Source of the DNA: Cyclina sinensis
Lineage: Eukaryota > Mollusca > Bivalvia > Venerida > Veneridae
Assembly: GCA_012932295.1 (NCBI GenBank)
Contig: JAAONU010000006.1
Span: 28,732,882-28,796,881, forward strand
Length of the DNA stretch: 64,000 bases
Reading direction: 5' to 3'
Shown: in pieces, positions 38,050 through 51,300 of the stretch
Layout: every line of letters begins with the position of its first letter
Numbering within the stretch: position 1 is the stretch's first letter
The notes under the pieces: model-generated
The model's database searches: none
Told to the model about the DNA's origin: nothing
What the model saw: only the letters and a program-made list of their open reading frames with translations
Translations under genes and position numbers: made by a program

Positions 38050-40108
38050 CAAGATTAATTTTGATGCAAAGCATCAAAGGCGGCGCACATGGTTTTGAAA
38101 TAAGATAAATAATAAGTGTATAAATTAACCTAATCAATTGTACACGTGTGTAGTACATGTTCAACCGTTGACATACATTTTGATGATATAATCAAGTTAT
38201 TTACAGATGGGATGTAAAAAGATTTTAAAGGGGGGCATTTGAATTATATCCATGTTTTAATCACTTTTATTGAAGATGTGAAATCATGTGAATTCACTTT
38301 TCTTCAACAAAATGACCAGATATGAATGACTATATTCTCATAAAAAATCATTTGATCTTTCACTTTTTATTAAAATTGCATATTGTCTCCCTTTCAAAAT
38401 TAAAAATTGGGATAATAATCAAGTGTTCTTCGTCTGCGACACAATTCAGCACTTGAATATTCCAAATGTCTACTTTTGCTTTATTTCAACAATCTATACC
38501 CTTTTAATGATTTTAGTCTGTTTAAATCCTACTGTTTTGTGTCTTTTTCTATTTTATCCTGGTTGCGCAACCATGATAGACAGGATATAATCCATTTTTT
38601 ACAAACTCAGATTTTCAATCTATTTCTTGAAGAAATGTTATGTTTTAATTGTTTATATTGTATGCATGAAGAAAATACCATCACACATGCACATGCAGTG
38701 GTCATAAGCCTTCAACGTACATTAAATACTATACTTATTACAGATTTGCTGCGATTGACCAAGGAACATTTTGGAACCATCAATAGCACATTAAGTAAAT
38801 TGAAACAGGGATGACTTCAGTGATCGGAAAGTTTCAAAAGGGTTGCTAAGTTTACTGTCCAAAGTTTCTAGGCAGCCCAAGACATGTCAAAATTTCAAAT
38901 TTAAACCTTGAATGACAGTTCCAAGAATATGTTTTCTTCCCACAGAGAATGAGAATTTCAGATCCATGGACAGTTATTTCTGTAGAAGAGAACTGTAGAA
39001 GAGAATGGTCATTATAAATTATTTAAAATGACCTCGTAATCTTGCTTTTTATCCGGTCTGTGTTTAAGAGAAAATTATATCTAAGGAATTACCGTCTCTG
39101 GTAGGAAACGGGAAACGAATTTTTGTGTAGCAGTAGCAGTGTGAGTGTATTTCTGAAATTGGAACAAAGAGAGCTGCCGACCTGACAGTGCTTCCGATAG
39201 GTAATCAACTATGGAGTACAAATTCTCCTATAATAGATAAAGGGCTTTACTACTAAATATTTTCTTGTACGCATAATATTCCCAGATTTGGTGAAAAATA
39301 TACCAAGATACTTGTCTCTGAAGGTGTGTCCTCGATTTTGAAATAACAATTCCTATGTTATCGACATCCAAAAAATAAAACCTTACATGTAACATCTTTG
39401 TTCGAATTCCACATTTCACAGTATGGTATTACATCATTTCAAATATTTTGTCTGCACTAGATAACACCCGAAGAACAACTGGTACTCTATCATATTCATG
39501 GTTTAACGGTTTAGTGGCATAGTGAATAGATATGTTTTTTGTAACTATAACGACTGAATTGACTCCAGCAAAGTAAGAGTGTTCTTCAAATTCATCCTTG
39601 TGTCTGTATTCACAAAGACATACTCATTCTTTATTATTGCATTAAAACGACAGATTTTGTACAATTTCTATTTTCACGTTAGTTTATACAAATAAATTTT
39701 ATTTCGATTGTGACGAAAGCTTTTAGCTAATAGAATCTTTCTCAAATCCGTCCCTGGAACCAACCAGTACTAAGTAATGAGAATAAAGTTTCTTGCTGAA
39801 GGAAATAACCGATGCCGACACGGCCGCTGACGGGGTTCGAACTCGTGTCTTGACTAGCTATCCTTAGAGTACAAGTCCGACCTTTTAACCACTCGGCTTC
39901 ACCTTTCTTTATATAGCTATAGTCGAAAGAATTAACAAAGATTTGCATTTCAGATTAAGTAGCAACACACTGCTAGATAAATGCAGTGAATACACAAGTA
40001 CTTGCAGCGCTTTGATTTGTTTTGGGAAAAGTAATTAAATCTGTAATTTTTACAAAATGAAACACTATTCCAATATAGGCGTCGCCGTTCTCGGCGCCGC
40101 CAATAATC
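38050..40108. mobile_element. Copy C-specific insertion of about 2.06 kb
   Basis: B reads straight through this site (CGAATATATCATCTCTTTAA), while C is interrupted. Near the left end is GGCGGCGCAC, and near the right end is GCGCCGCC in inverse orientation, so the ends may be short GC-rich inverted repeats. A clear target duplication was not found, so the boundaries are good to about 10 bp. Inside is a 112-codon open frame (38476-38814) without a recognised domain and a tRNA-derived SINE in antisense. Confidence 0.7.
39742..39905 (-). repeat. tRNA-derived SINE nested in the copy C insertion
   Basis: On the minus strand a tRNA-like head runs from about 39905 to 39824, with A box CCGAGTGGTTAAAAGG and B box GAGTTCGAACCCCG. 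The body that follows contains TATTTCCTTCAGCAAGAAAC and TACTGGTTGGTTCCAGG, resembling conserved central domains of marine-animal SINEs. Acceptor-stem pairing is poor, so it is not a functional tRNA. Confidence 0.55.
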
Positions 40109-41801
40109 ACTTTAAAGAAGATATACAAATGCGCTAAATATCTCTACCGTAGTATCTAAAAAAACATTTCTAGTGTTTCAATGGATATGGATCCTGATTA
40201 AATTTGATCATGTGCGACTTTGAACGGAACTGGCTAAGAGGTGTGTTGTGCTTATCATGTCAAACGTAAAGACATTTAATGGGTTTGTACGATATAGAAA
40301 GAAACCAAAAGTGACTTAAACCGGCCTTGACCACATATGCGACCTTTACATCTGTCATACGTTCCATCAATACCAAATATTTCTTGGTATAAAGCCTCTA
40401 ATGTATACAAAAGTTTTTCGTTTGATATAAGATTGTAATCTAGTTTTTGGTCTCAAATAGACTAGCTGCAAAGTAAACGTTAAAGTGAATCCTTATGACA
40501 AAAGTAAAAATGCTGAAAATTAATGACCCCAAGAGTGTTTTCATACATTTTCCTTTGATCTAAGACTGTGCCCTAGTGTTGATTGTGGTAGACCCACTAT
40601 ACATCTGGTCTGCGAGATTAGTTAGTATTTTCATCAAATTATATAAAAAAGAAGGTTAAAATGGCACCCAGATCCACTTGTCCGAACGGGTTACCAAATT
40701 GAGAGATCATGGAAACAAACAGTCTGACAATGGTCCATGTAGAAATGCGGTGAAAAAAATGAGCTTTAAACGTTTAACAAAGTTTTCCACTGATTATAAT
40801 CCATGTCCTAGTTTTTGCGGCAAGTAACCGACTCAAAAACATCCTTAGGATCCTTTTAATTCTGATTAGATTAGAACTTATCTGAACTTATTTCAAGATA
40901 AGCTTAACTAGGCAAACTCCGTGACCTCTAAAGTGATAATATGTCTTTTTCCCTTTAATCTGAACTAGTGACCCAGTTTGTGATTTAATATGATTCTTCT
41001 TAAAACATTTTTCGAGATGTCATTAATTAAGACAAACAGTGTGAACAAGTTTCTGGAGGTGATTAAAATATATGATTTATAATCATCTTGAATTTACTAT
41101 ATAGTTAAAATAATAATAACGAGCATAATGAAGTGAAATTCATGTTTTTTGTTTATGTTTTTTTTCAAGATTTTTCAAGAATATGGGTTACATATTCTGC
41201 GTTTGATGACATAAATGATAAAATGTACTGAAAAATAAACCTTTAAGAGGAAGAATTAATGCTGTTGAGAGAAAATGTGACAAGATGCATTTTTTGTTCA
41301 ACGGTTAAATCTTCTTCGTTCAATTTTTCTTAGCCTATATCCTCTATAAAATTTCCGAGTTAATTTCAAAACGCTGGTACCAGATCGTGCTGCTGTAAGT
41401 CTGGCTAAAATTAGTTATGACGAATTAGGAACAGAAATTACCAATCGCAATAAATCTCAATTTGATTTTTAAGGCCTGTAAAATTGACATCAATTAAGTC
41501 CATTCAGAATTTGTGACTGAGATATCAGATAAAACGACACGGTTCGTTAGAAAAAAATCAAAAGCGAGAGGACACCTTTGATATTTAGTTTTAAAAGGCA
41601 GACTTACAAGCCTGATCCGCATTATGTGTGTCATAGAAAAACTGAAAAAATAAAGGTTTTAAAATCATAAATAAAAAACAATAAGTTTAATAATATCAGA
41701 CTAGTAGAACTTGTCGAGAATCCACTGATGCAAGAAAAAGGTTATTTTGATCTTGACTTAAGTGCAGCAGCCTAAGTATGTTATTGTTCGCCTACTTACA
41801 G

Positions 41802-41892
41802 AAACGAGGTTAAAAGTGCAGGTTCTTTCTGGCTTGACCTCTGAAGTGGTTATCGGCAAAATCCTTTTGAGTGTGTGACTTTTTATAGTTGA
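41802..41892 (+). other. Exon-like 91-nt segment, copy C, with in-frame stop
   Basis: Same segment as in A and B, but the codons for Trp-Cys (TGG TGT) read TGA AGT, so it is interrupted. FEG has also become FEC. Confidence 0.3.
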
Positions 41893-43463
41893 ACATCATT
41901 GCATGTGTAAGTATTTTTTTCTTCTTTGATAACCTTAAAAAATAAGAAACAGTTTAAAGGGTTTCCTTTATCGACATGGAAAATATGTAACACATTGGCG
42001 TAGCCAATAATGACTTTAAGCATATAATTTGAAAACAAATAGTAACCTGTAGTTAGCCTCTAGTTGATAAAAAAAATATCGCCTCTATTAACATTGACTT
42101 TCTTGGGCTAAACTATCATCCTCAGTGAGATCTGATATTAATGCAATGTAACTTATACATGAAACATGTTTGTGATCAATTCACAATAATTTGTAAGCCG
42201 GTGACTTAAACTGAACGTATTGGAGTCACCTGAATAACTTTTGTAGAAAATGCTTTAGTTATATAACACAGAAGACCTGAAATCAAAGTTTTCAGAATTA
42301 CATGTGTCATGATGCGAATCACCGACTTCACGTTGAAACAGCTATAATCGAAAAAGCTTCAATTGTAAGATTTTACTGAAGACTAGAAAGCATATGTAAA
42401 CACTGTTCGCTCTAACCTGCTATATCGGAGCAGATATTCCTCAAAGTGTTTAATCCTTTAATATAAAATATAAAAAGGACAAAGTTACCCCAATATTAAT
42501 AGATGATATTCTGCATATCTATTTTATAAGCTTATTAACACTTTTAAGAACGTGTGTTCAGAAATGTTTTCTTAAGGTGTAAGGACACATAGACAGCGAT
42601 CCATCTAAAATGGTACAAAAACTTTCTATACAAAGACTAATAATTATGTTTTCATTTCATCTGTTGTACTTAGAATATTTCAATAATACCTAGTCATCGA
42701 GTTATATTTTAGTCAGTAATCATTTCAATTTACATGATTTGAGGAAAACAGAATACTCTTAAATTTAGTTTAAGTCTCTTTAAATAGTATTTTTATCACA
42801 GCTGTATTTATTCAAACAGCAGCCTCAAAAGAAAAATCATGTCGCAGCTAAGTTCAGAGGTTCAGTAAGCATGAGAACGAGCATAACCTAAAAATCTCTT
42901 AAGCATGTTTGATCTCTTGTGAAACAGAAAATGTCAACTGTTTTATCGTTCAGCCCCTTCAATGTTCTAAATCTCAGTTCTGTAGATTTTCTGGAAATCG
43001 CTTCTCCACTTATATCGCATTGTTGAGCTTGTCAGCAGTCAACCAGAAGTTTCATGTTTAATATAAACTGACACAAAATACCTAAGGTGAAATTGCTTCA
43101 TATTTCCTTTTCACGCGGACAGATTTCTATTAGAAATTGTTCCTAGATTTTTGTTGTCTTTCAATGAGTCCATTTAAATGCAGTTAACAGATGTCACCTT
43201 GACCTTAAGGACATAGATTTTAATTCACCAAACAAAGACTTCACTCTGATGCCCCTATGAAAACTGAGGAATGGGTAAAAAACGTTTTTCTGATCTAGTT
43301 TAATTTTTTCATTTTCTCCAATAGAATATGGCCACAGAACTAAGTGTTAATCGGGAAAAAAAACCAGAGCATTCATAAATGCATCATTGCAGGAGGTGGA
43401 TTCGATAGAGACTGGGTTACGCTTGTTTGATCTAGAAAGTGGACATATGTATTGCTGTAAGGA

Positions 43464-43715
43464 GTGATATTTGTTTTGAATAATTTAGTCACAGTAGCAG
43501 TAACAGGTGTTTTCTTGGCGACATATTTTCCAGTTGTTAGGCTCCTAAAAAGAAAGAGGAATCAATCCACACCTTATTCAGACAATTTAACGGTGACTAG
43601 TTCACACCATTCCGTGATGGAAAGTTCAAGTTTTATAAGATTTATAACCAACAGAATAAGCACATTTTCTTATGACATCCTTAAAGTGTATAAGACAAAT
43701 TCGTACACAAGCTAA
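43464..43715 (+). other. 83-codon open frame with one hydrophobic segment, copy C
   Basis: Counterpart of 32754-33005, same length and same predicted hydrophobic N-terminus. It differs at five residues and is open only in copies B and C. Confidence 0.2.
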
Positions 43716-44000
43716 AACTTAAAACAAGACTTGTAAAAACACTCTGACAAACCTTTTAAATGAATTTTCAAATGCTTTGAATTTATTCGTAAGACCTATG
43801 AACATGATAAGAAAGTATCGTCAAGTTGAAAAAGTAAAAAGTAAATGTGAAGAAAAAATGATACTTGAGAGAAAATTGTGCATAGTATAAGGTAATAATA
43901 AATGAAGCCTTGAAAACAATGATTCTTTGGAACAAAAAAATATAAAAAAAGATTTCCATTTTCCTTATGCAAACGTTCGAAGTAAAGATGTAAAAGACTT

Positions 44001-44186
44001 TTAACCCGTTAATACCCAGCAATATGTGGCGTCTTTATCTGGGTCTTCAGTGTTTGCATGAAGAACTTTCCCCATTAATACCTTAACAGAATACACTTGA
44101 AAATTTATACCAGAAACACTTTGTACTGAAAATGGACTCGTCCAACTGACAAGGATGACATAACCCATTAGGCATATATGGGTTAA
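44001..44186. mobile_element. 186-bp TTAACCC...GGGTTAA MITE, copy C
   Basis: Same element and insertion point as in copies A and B. Its right half matches A more closely than B. Confidence 0.6.
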
Positions 44187-45954
44187 ACACCTCCACTGCG
44201 GTATAATGTACCATGTTGACACACATACACAGAAGCGCACGCACACACACACAAACAAAAACAATCTCACGCGCAAACACGCACACGGTTTACGATGAAT
44301 GAAAAATAATTTGTACAAAGTGAAGGAAAAGTATTAAGAACTTCAATCTTTGAAAACTCTATACACCAGATGATGGATTCCATATTATAAAATCTGTTAG
44401 AAGTTAAAGTCTTAGCCTATCATACGACAAATTAAAAAAAGTAAACTTAACCTAGAGTCCGTACGAAATACAAAACGGCACATCAATTGTATGAACACAC
44501 ACATGCGAGTTCACCATATAACTGCTGGCAGCAGATTATGTCAAGGGACATACCCTTAAATTATTCGTTGATGTTCTTTATATATATCTTAAATGTATTA
44601 TATATTTTATTTCACTGGTGCATTCTTTTTAAATAGAAAAATAATTGACAATTGAAAGAAGAACGTGTTCAAAAATGGTTTCTTAAGGCATATAACAACC
44701 AAATAAGTGCTCATTTGTAATAATGGCTATCCACCAAAATGGTACAAAACTCCTTTAGCTACAACTTAACACATACCGACATTGACTTTCAGTAGTTGAC
44801 GCTGTTATGTTCGCTTTGAGGATTAACGCAACGTAAAATGATACCGTGGTGGCTAGCAACCGTGTGGTTTGTACACTTTTATGTGTTCATTATCGGAATT
44901 GACTTTTGCAAGCCCTCGCTGAGATACGTAAGTAAGTTAAACGATGTTTTATATAGAATATAACAAATCAATAGATAGAACAGATTTCTGTCTACAAAAC
45001 AGCAGCTGCGTGCGTGAGAATAATATATCTACACTATATACCCTTAAATCAAAATATCACTTTCTAATATGCATTCCTGTATAAAAAGTGGCAGTATATT
45101 TATTGTACATTTTATGAACACAGTTACAAGTGTCACGTTATTTTTGTATGCAGCGGGAAGTCGTGCAATAAACCCTTCAGATCCATTATCTAAAATATCA
45201 ACAACAAAAAACCTAAAACAATTTTCTATGGTCAAATCTCATTTTCTGACATCCGCTCCGAAGTCAGAGAAAGAAATTTCGAAAATGATAGCACATGTAG
45301 CTTATGTTTATAAAGAGTGAAAAGCAATGTAACAAAATAAATATGTGCCATGATGACACAGGCAAACACACACACGCACGCATGCACGCATGCACATACA
45401 AAAAAAACTTGCACACACACGCACACATGCAGAAATACTCACACAATTTTCAACTTTAAAAATGAAACAAAAAGTATCTCTTTAAAATATATGTTTGAAA
45501 TTTTTCTCGATATTTTGTATTTGTAAGGAATCTTTTGCTACAACACTCTATTTTGTTAGCCTCTGATCTGTCATACATGTATATGAAATTTCAACAGGTA
45601 ATACATTAAGATGAGGTCAAGCAATTCTAAATATTTATAAGGGTTCTTGTTCATATTCATTGCAAAACAGTATAATGGTCCTATATTAATGCACATTTTG
45701 GTAATAGGTTCTATTACTGTACTATATACGAACAATATATTTTAGAAACAATATAATTAAAAACTTATACAGTGTAACACTGAACTGAACAAAAGGAAAG
45801 AGTGAATGAACAGTTCATTGATATTTCAGTGCTTTTTCATGCCTTGTATCAATACTTGTAACGACATAATGAATTATAATGAAACATGTCAGTAAAATGT
45901 TATAATTATAAGCGGAGTGAAGTGGTGTTTCCTTTTTAAATAGAGCGTTTTTTT

Positions 45955-46036
45955 TATAATATCTGACCTCGCACTTTATGTACCGTTACACCAAAAAGAT
46001 ATAGCCAGGGGTAGTTGTGTCCGCTGGACCATAAAT
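45955..46036 (-). pseudogene. Remnant of helicase C-terminal fragment, copy C
   Basis: Only the first about 25 codons of the fragment remain. One extra A in the AAAAAGATAT run shifts the frame relative to copy B, and the rest is replaced by unrelated sequence. Clearly non-functional. Confidence 0.6.
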
Positions 46037-46390
46037 TAATTAATTTTTGTTTTTCGCACAATAAATTGGACTGTGATTGGTTTTCTTTCTATTGGTGTAT
46101 GCTCGTTTTCTTTGTGTATTGTGTATACTTTTGGATTCTTGACTGTATCATCTGAATGTCGTTTTCTGTGTGTCCCCCTACTCGAACTCTGTTTAATAGT
46201 GATGCACATCAACAAAATAAAATGAACAGCAGTAATTTTCTTTGCCATGTGTGAACAATTATGGTAACAAATCTGGCCTATATAATAATGCATTTTTCAT
46301 ATCAATGTTGATGTTGAAACCTTATATTAAGTTTACAGGAGCTTAAATAATATATTTTTGGAACAAAATTCAAATTGCCACTTAATTAAC

Positions 46391-46984
46391 AATATTGACA
46401 TGAAAACCGATTTTCATCATTATCTCCCGTGACTGTACTATTCAGACTATTCAGGCACCTGCTATGTACAAAGTATTTACGATAACCCGCTATGAGTTTG
46501 TTATTACGACCATGCTCATTCTCCAAATTAAACACAATTTTAATATTAAAGTTGACTTTATCAATTAGGTTAAGCTGCTTTACCCTTTGCAGAAATCTTA
46601 GACATAAAACTTCCCCATAAATCATGTATATAAACACAATGGAACATAACGCCCAGATACATGCAGATATAAAAATATTACTAGACAGTCATGTGATTAT
46701 GTCAGAGAATTTCCGGAATAACAAAACAATTCAACAGGTGATACATCGTAAAAATACGTAATGCTTCGGCAATTATCGGATCTTCTAACAGCCAATCAAA
46801 ACATAGAACTACTTAATATTTGATAACACTAACCCCGCTCCAATAGTATATATAGGAATATAATACTGGTAATTTTCCGTACAGAAAAAATATATTTATT
46901 TGTTTGTGATTCTGTCTTTTTATAAATGATTGTAGCCAGACTTTACTTCAGATTCAAAGGTTCTGTTTCTAGTTATGAAGACTC
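46391..46984. other. Right flank of the tandem array, nothing coding
   Basis: Unique sequence next to the array. A TATATATAGG stretch near 46852 downstream of a CCAAT-like motif (about 46790) could be promoter-like, but no exon follows, so no promoter is called. Confidence 0.35.
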
Positions 46985-47213
46985 ATCAAAATTAATAATA
47001 TAACTAAAGTATCTACACCGTGACTAACGGGGTAATTTTTTACCGATAAGTGTGTAAAACTTTATATTGTGATGTTTTTGTGTATATAACAAAATGAGGC
47101 AGTAACTTAGTTTAGATTTTTTTTCACAATTACAGCTAGAAATTCTGGATGTATAAACATTTTCTTTTGTTCATCGTCGGCCTATCTGTTAGTCAATCGC
47201 TTTAAAGGGACCC
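46985..47213 (-). repeat. Dispersed repeat related to 58403-58826
   Basis: Read on the minus strand it starts TTTAAAGCGATTGACTAACAG and continues through ATAAAGTTTTACACACTTATCGG and CCCCGTTAGTCAC. The same order of blocks occurs on the plus strand at 58403-58600. This is a truncated copy of that family. Confidence 0.6.
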
Positions 47214-47999
47214 TGCATTGGAAGAGAGTATCGATTTGCTTAGAAGAGACAAATATTTCCTATCTTCTTTTTCTAAGATGTATATTTAATTTGAACAAAG
47301 TTTTACTTCTATTGAGTGAAACTGAATATGGCAAACATGTTTCATGATTTACTAGTCATGAACAGATTTTAATCTGCACTGAAATGTAATTTTCATTAAA
47401 TATATTTGTTTGAAGTGTTAAATGACTTTGTTCATATTGATTTACAGTTTATAACTTTAATTCTACTGTGTTCACATTCTTTGTAATTTCCGGTTTTTCT
47501 TTCTTGGTTGACATGCGTTGTGGTTATTTTGAACACTTATATAACTTTTAATTCAGAATGCGTTTGCTTAATTAAAACAAATATAGGTCGCAAAGAAACA
47601 GAACACGATAGCTTCCAATAATACCAGGTGTGTTAGGTTTGTTATTAATATAATAATGGCCTTTTTCTCGAAATAATTTGTTAATGTATCTTTTCACTCT
47701 CGTGATATTATCGTGAAACCATATAACATAAATTTTATTTTTGTCTTGGCAAACAAAGTGGACCAATATATGGTATTTCAGTTAGAATTAGAAGCTTTAA
47801 AAAGGTTTCAGTATTCACTATTCAAAGGACGGTACCTTTATTAGTTTGCCAATATCTGTTTTCCTAATCCTGTAGCGAGGGTGCGTTCAGTGTGTGAACT
47901 GTCTTTGTCAGTAATGAATATCTGAATGAATAATTTCGATATATGTTTTAAAATACTTTTGTCGGTGTATATGGTTCAAGTGAAAATCATGAAGAAATA

Positions 48000-48345
48000 T
48001 TTAAATGATTTTTATTGACGAGCCCGTTTGCGGAGAGCTCGACATTGTCGTCACATTTGGTACCGCAGTTCGGTGTATGTGCGTGCAAGCGTGCGTGCGT
48101 CCGTCCCTCCAGATTGCCTTGTCCTGGCCATAACTTCACTGAGCATGGAAGGATTTTAAAATACCTTGGCACATTTCTTCTCCTTGATGAGACGGTGTGT
48201 CGCGTGCAAGACCCAAGTTCCCAGCTCAAAGGTCAAGGTCACAGTGCCAGAATTTTGATGATAGACCTTGTACGGACCATAACTTCTCCCTGCATGAAAG
48301 GAGTTTAAAATACCGTGATACTTTAGTTATGCTCCCTAAAAGAGA
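48000..48345 (+). repeat. Dispersed mollusc-type repeat with tandem units
   Basis: Contains GTGCGTGCGTCCGTCC followed by two diverged units about 140 bp apart, each with GGCCATAACTTC / GGACCATAACTTCTCC, CTGAGCATGGAAGGA / CTGCATGAAAGGA and TTTAAAATACC. Open frames here on both strands are incidental. Confidence 0.5.
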
Positions 48346-51300
48346 CATCATATAGGCCTGCCTTGTCCTTCAATCACCATCTTCCATTTCACTGTCCCAT
48401 CCCCATAGGCGGATTTCCACTGGCGGGCTCGACATGCTGCCCATGGGCATTCTACTTCAATCTTTTTTTTTTCTAAATTTGTTATAGCAAATACTGTCAA
48501 CATTGTATGTCCTAGACCAATATTCTGAAAAGTTTCTGAAGTCATCATAGTACTTTTGTAAGCTACATAAACGAACAAAAAAAGCAGCCAACAAGAGTGA
48601 TTTCTTTAGCGATGTTTAGTGCAATTTGTTTGTAAAACTTTCCCTTTTAAACAGGTTCTGTCTTTCACAATATTGTTCTGAAAAGGAACAAACATGAAAA
48701 TGGCTACCCATATGTCCATGTCCACTTTAATTTTTATTGGGTGATAGTACAAGGTACACAAAATATCCATTCCAGAGATCCTCTAGGTACTTTTACATCT
48801 CATTTTAACTGTATATGGGGCCCCGGCTGAGTAATCAAAGAGACAATAATTAGTAGATGAGGAAAAGATTACAGGTTATGAGCGTTACCACTGCAACACA
48901 GATCTGCCTCCAAAGTTGATATGCTAGGCAACATTCATTTTATACAATATGAAAACTTAACAAATATACATTAATATATATATCTTTGATTACTTTTATC
49001 TCAACTGACCATACGACAGCAGCCAGATGAACACGCCTACCTAAGGTGTGTTTCCCATGTTCAACGAAACGCTTAAAATTGTTAAATGCTTATATTATAT
49101 AATAAAAAAGGATATTTTCAGTTCAGCCATAAACAGACTTTAATCAATATTGAAAACTCAATTCAAGCTTAAAAAGTGCTAATAAAACATAAATAAATTG
49201 CAAAACGCGGGCGAGTTTTTCTTTGTTTTTGGAATAGATTTGCTATTGCTTAAGTTCTCTTAAAATAATGTTTTCATGTGTAAAGTTTAAAGTGACAGTA
49301 TGTATAAGTTATTGGTCATATATCAAATTTTATGGAATTTATTGCGAGCGAAGCCGAAGGCGTAGCGAAGCAATAAGTTCTATAACATTTGATATAGACC
49401 AATAACTTGCTTACAGTTTGTCACGTACGCACGTCGGCAACGTCCTCTGAAGTCTTGTTAAGACCGCCCTTTCATTTTGATTTACACCTCTAGCGCCCAA
49501 AAAGATGTCGATTGCCTGTCATTCAAGTTGTCACGAGGCTTTTCTCTACATGTACAGTTCAGTTTATAATGCCCGTATGTTATTCTAGTTATTTTGCATA
49601 ACTCCGCCCACATACCACATGTCTCGCGCTGTTCATATCAAAGAAAATAATGTCACTTATTTTTTCATACAGATTATTTTATGGGATATATTTTTCAAAT
49701 TTGAACTGAATATGGCCTCTCTGATTGGATAAGAAACTAGGGCAAACTGTGAGTCCAAATATAATGGATAAAAACTGGTTCTATTTGATCTGAAATGAAC
49801 CCGAAAGTTGCCTCAATTTTGATTAAATGTCATTTTTCACAAACTTTTTTTAGCCGAGTTGCACTTCCTCTCCTTTGCAATAGCAATGAAAAAAAATTCT
49901 GTGAATTTTCAGTATCTATTTTGAACCTCCAGCGCAACAAGTTAAGTACTTTTAAAAGATGGCTTGTCGTGGTCAACCCATTTAGCCCAAGATCAGAGAT
50001 GCTGGTATCGGAGGTAAAAAAAGGAAAGCTGATTTGAATGAAAGATCCGTTGGGATCCTATGTGTTTCATCGTAACACATCGTAACATTCCCACTGGAAT
50101 GTTGATAATGAAGAGTTTGTTGAGTCTGTCATGTTTGTTTACAATAGGGCATGATCGAGAAAAAAAAGAAAAAAAATCTCGTAAGGATTGTTTCACATTG
50201 ATAAACTGTCCGTTTTCGAAAGTAAGATTTGTTTTTTTATTACAGAGGTAAAAATAAACGGAAAAGATACTGCCCCTTTATTAACCACACGAAACTTAAT
50301 TATCATGTCGTTTTACAAAGAATTAGAAGAAGCTTTTCAAATATTCAAATGTTTACCTGAATGAAATGGAAAACGTTTATCGTGTTTGTTTACCGTCGCC
50401 ATACTTTCTGAATAATATTTCATTATAGATAAAATTTTGTTTTGTACTCTTAAACAGAATGTGACAATGCTTAAAAGGACCAGAAGAACTTTTTATAAAT
50501 GGAGTCACAGAAAATTGAAAAAACGAAACAATTGTTGAAGAGAATGACCTTGTCAGTATACTTGATTTTTTTTACAATAATTCTCGTTAATTATTTAATA
50601 ATGCCACTTAACCGTGAATGGTAGATGAATATTTACTATTTAAACAATTCTATTATACAAATATGTTTATTTAGTCACATATTTCGGCCATTTGATGATA
50701 ATAAGTGACATTAGTACGATGTCCGATAAGGTATGTTTGTTGGAGAAAATGGCGCATAGCAATGGAGTCGTCGTTGGGCTTATTGATCGTTGGATGTATT
50801 TGCGTGAAATCGAATATCACATCGCAGGATAACGGGTACAAATACATCAATAATGCACAATTGTACTCATTAAATCGTTTCCTGACCTTTGTTTAAAGTT
50901 AGTAACGAAAAGAAAAAAAAAACAATAATTGGACAATAAGTAAACCAATAACTATCATCAATTATGTAAAGTTGCTTTGTGAAATAGACGTCTGTAATGA
51001 CGTAATGATGCCCGTAATAATGTATATCATGAAACGGTATTAATCATAATAAGGTGCGTACTACAATGACTCTTAAAATAACATATATGGTAACCATAGT
51101 TTCATATCAGTCAACCAAATAGTACTGCAAAGTTATTTGCCTTAAGTTAGGTACAAGAAATGCTGCGATCGAGTTACTACTAAGTCTAATAGCACATTTA
51201 CGATAACACCATAAAAAATCACAACGTAAAACGCTCAAAAATATGTTATTTTGAAAGTGTTGGACACATGATTTCTCATTTAAGTGCTTTAATATTTTTC

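Larger units (their letters stand above)
35996..46390. repeat. Segmental tandem repeat, copy C (incomplete, with insertion)
   Basis: This is the third copy. Homology to B runs from the OTU junction to about 46390, where it ends a few bases short of the junction seen between A/B and B/C. It contains a private insertion of about 2.06 kb (38050-40108). It has lost about 110 bp near 45510 (including the palindrome) and about 250 bp near 45930 inside the helicase fragment. CA microsatellites are at 44216-44290 and 45365-45440. Confidence 0.88.

Noticed and set aside
38476..38814. 112-codon open frame as a transposase of the copy C insertion
   Set aside because: No catalytic motif or DNA-binding domain is recognisable and the composition is AT-driven.
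39824..39905. Functional tRNA gene on the minus strand
   Set aside because: A and B boxes are good, but acceptor and anticodon stems do not pair well and a SINE body follows directly.
46790..46870. CCAAT plus TATATATA as a promoter
   Set aside because: No exon or transcript unit follows; such motifs are common by chance in AT-rich DNA.
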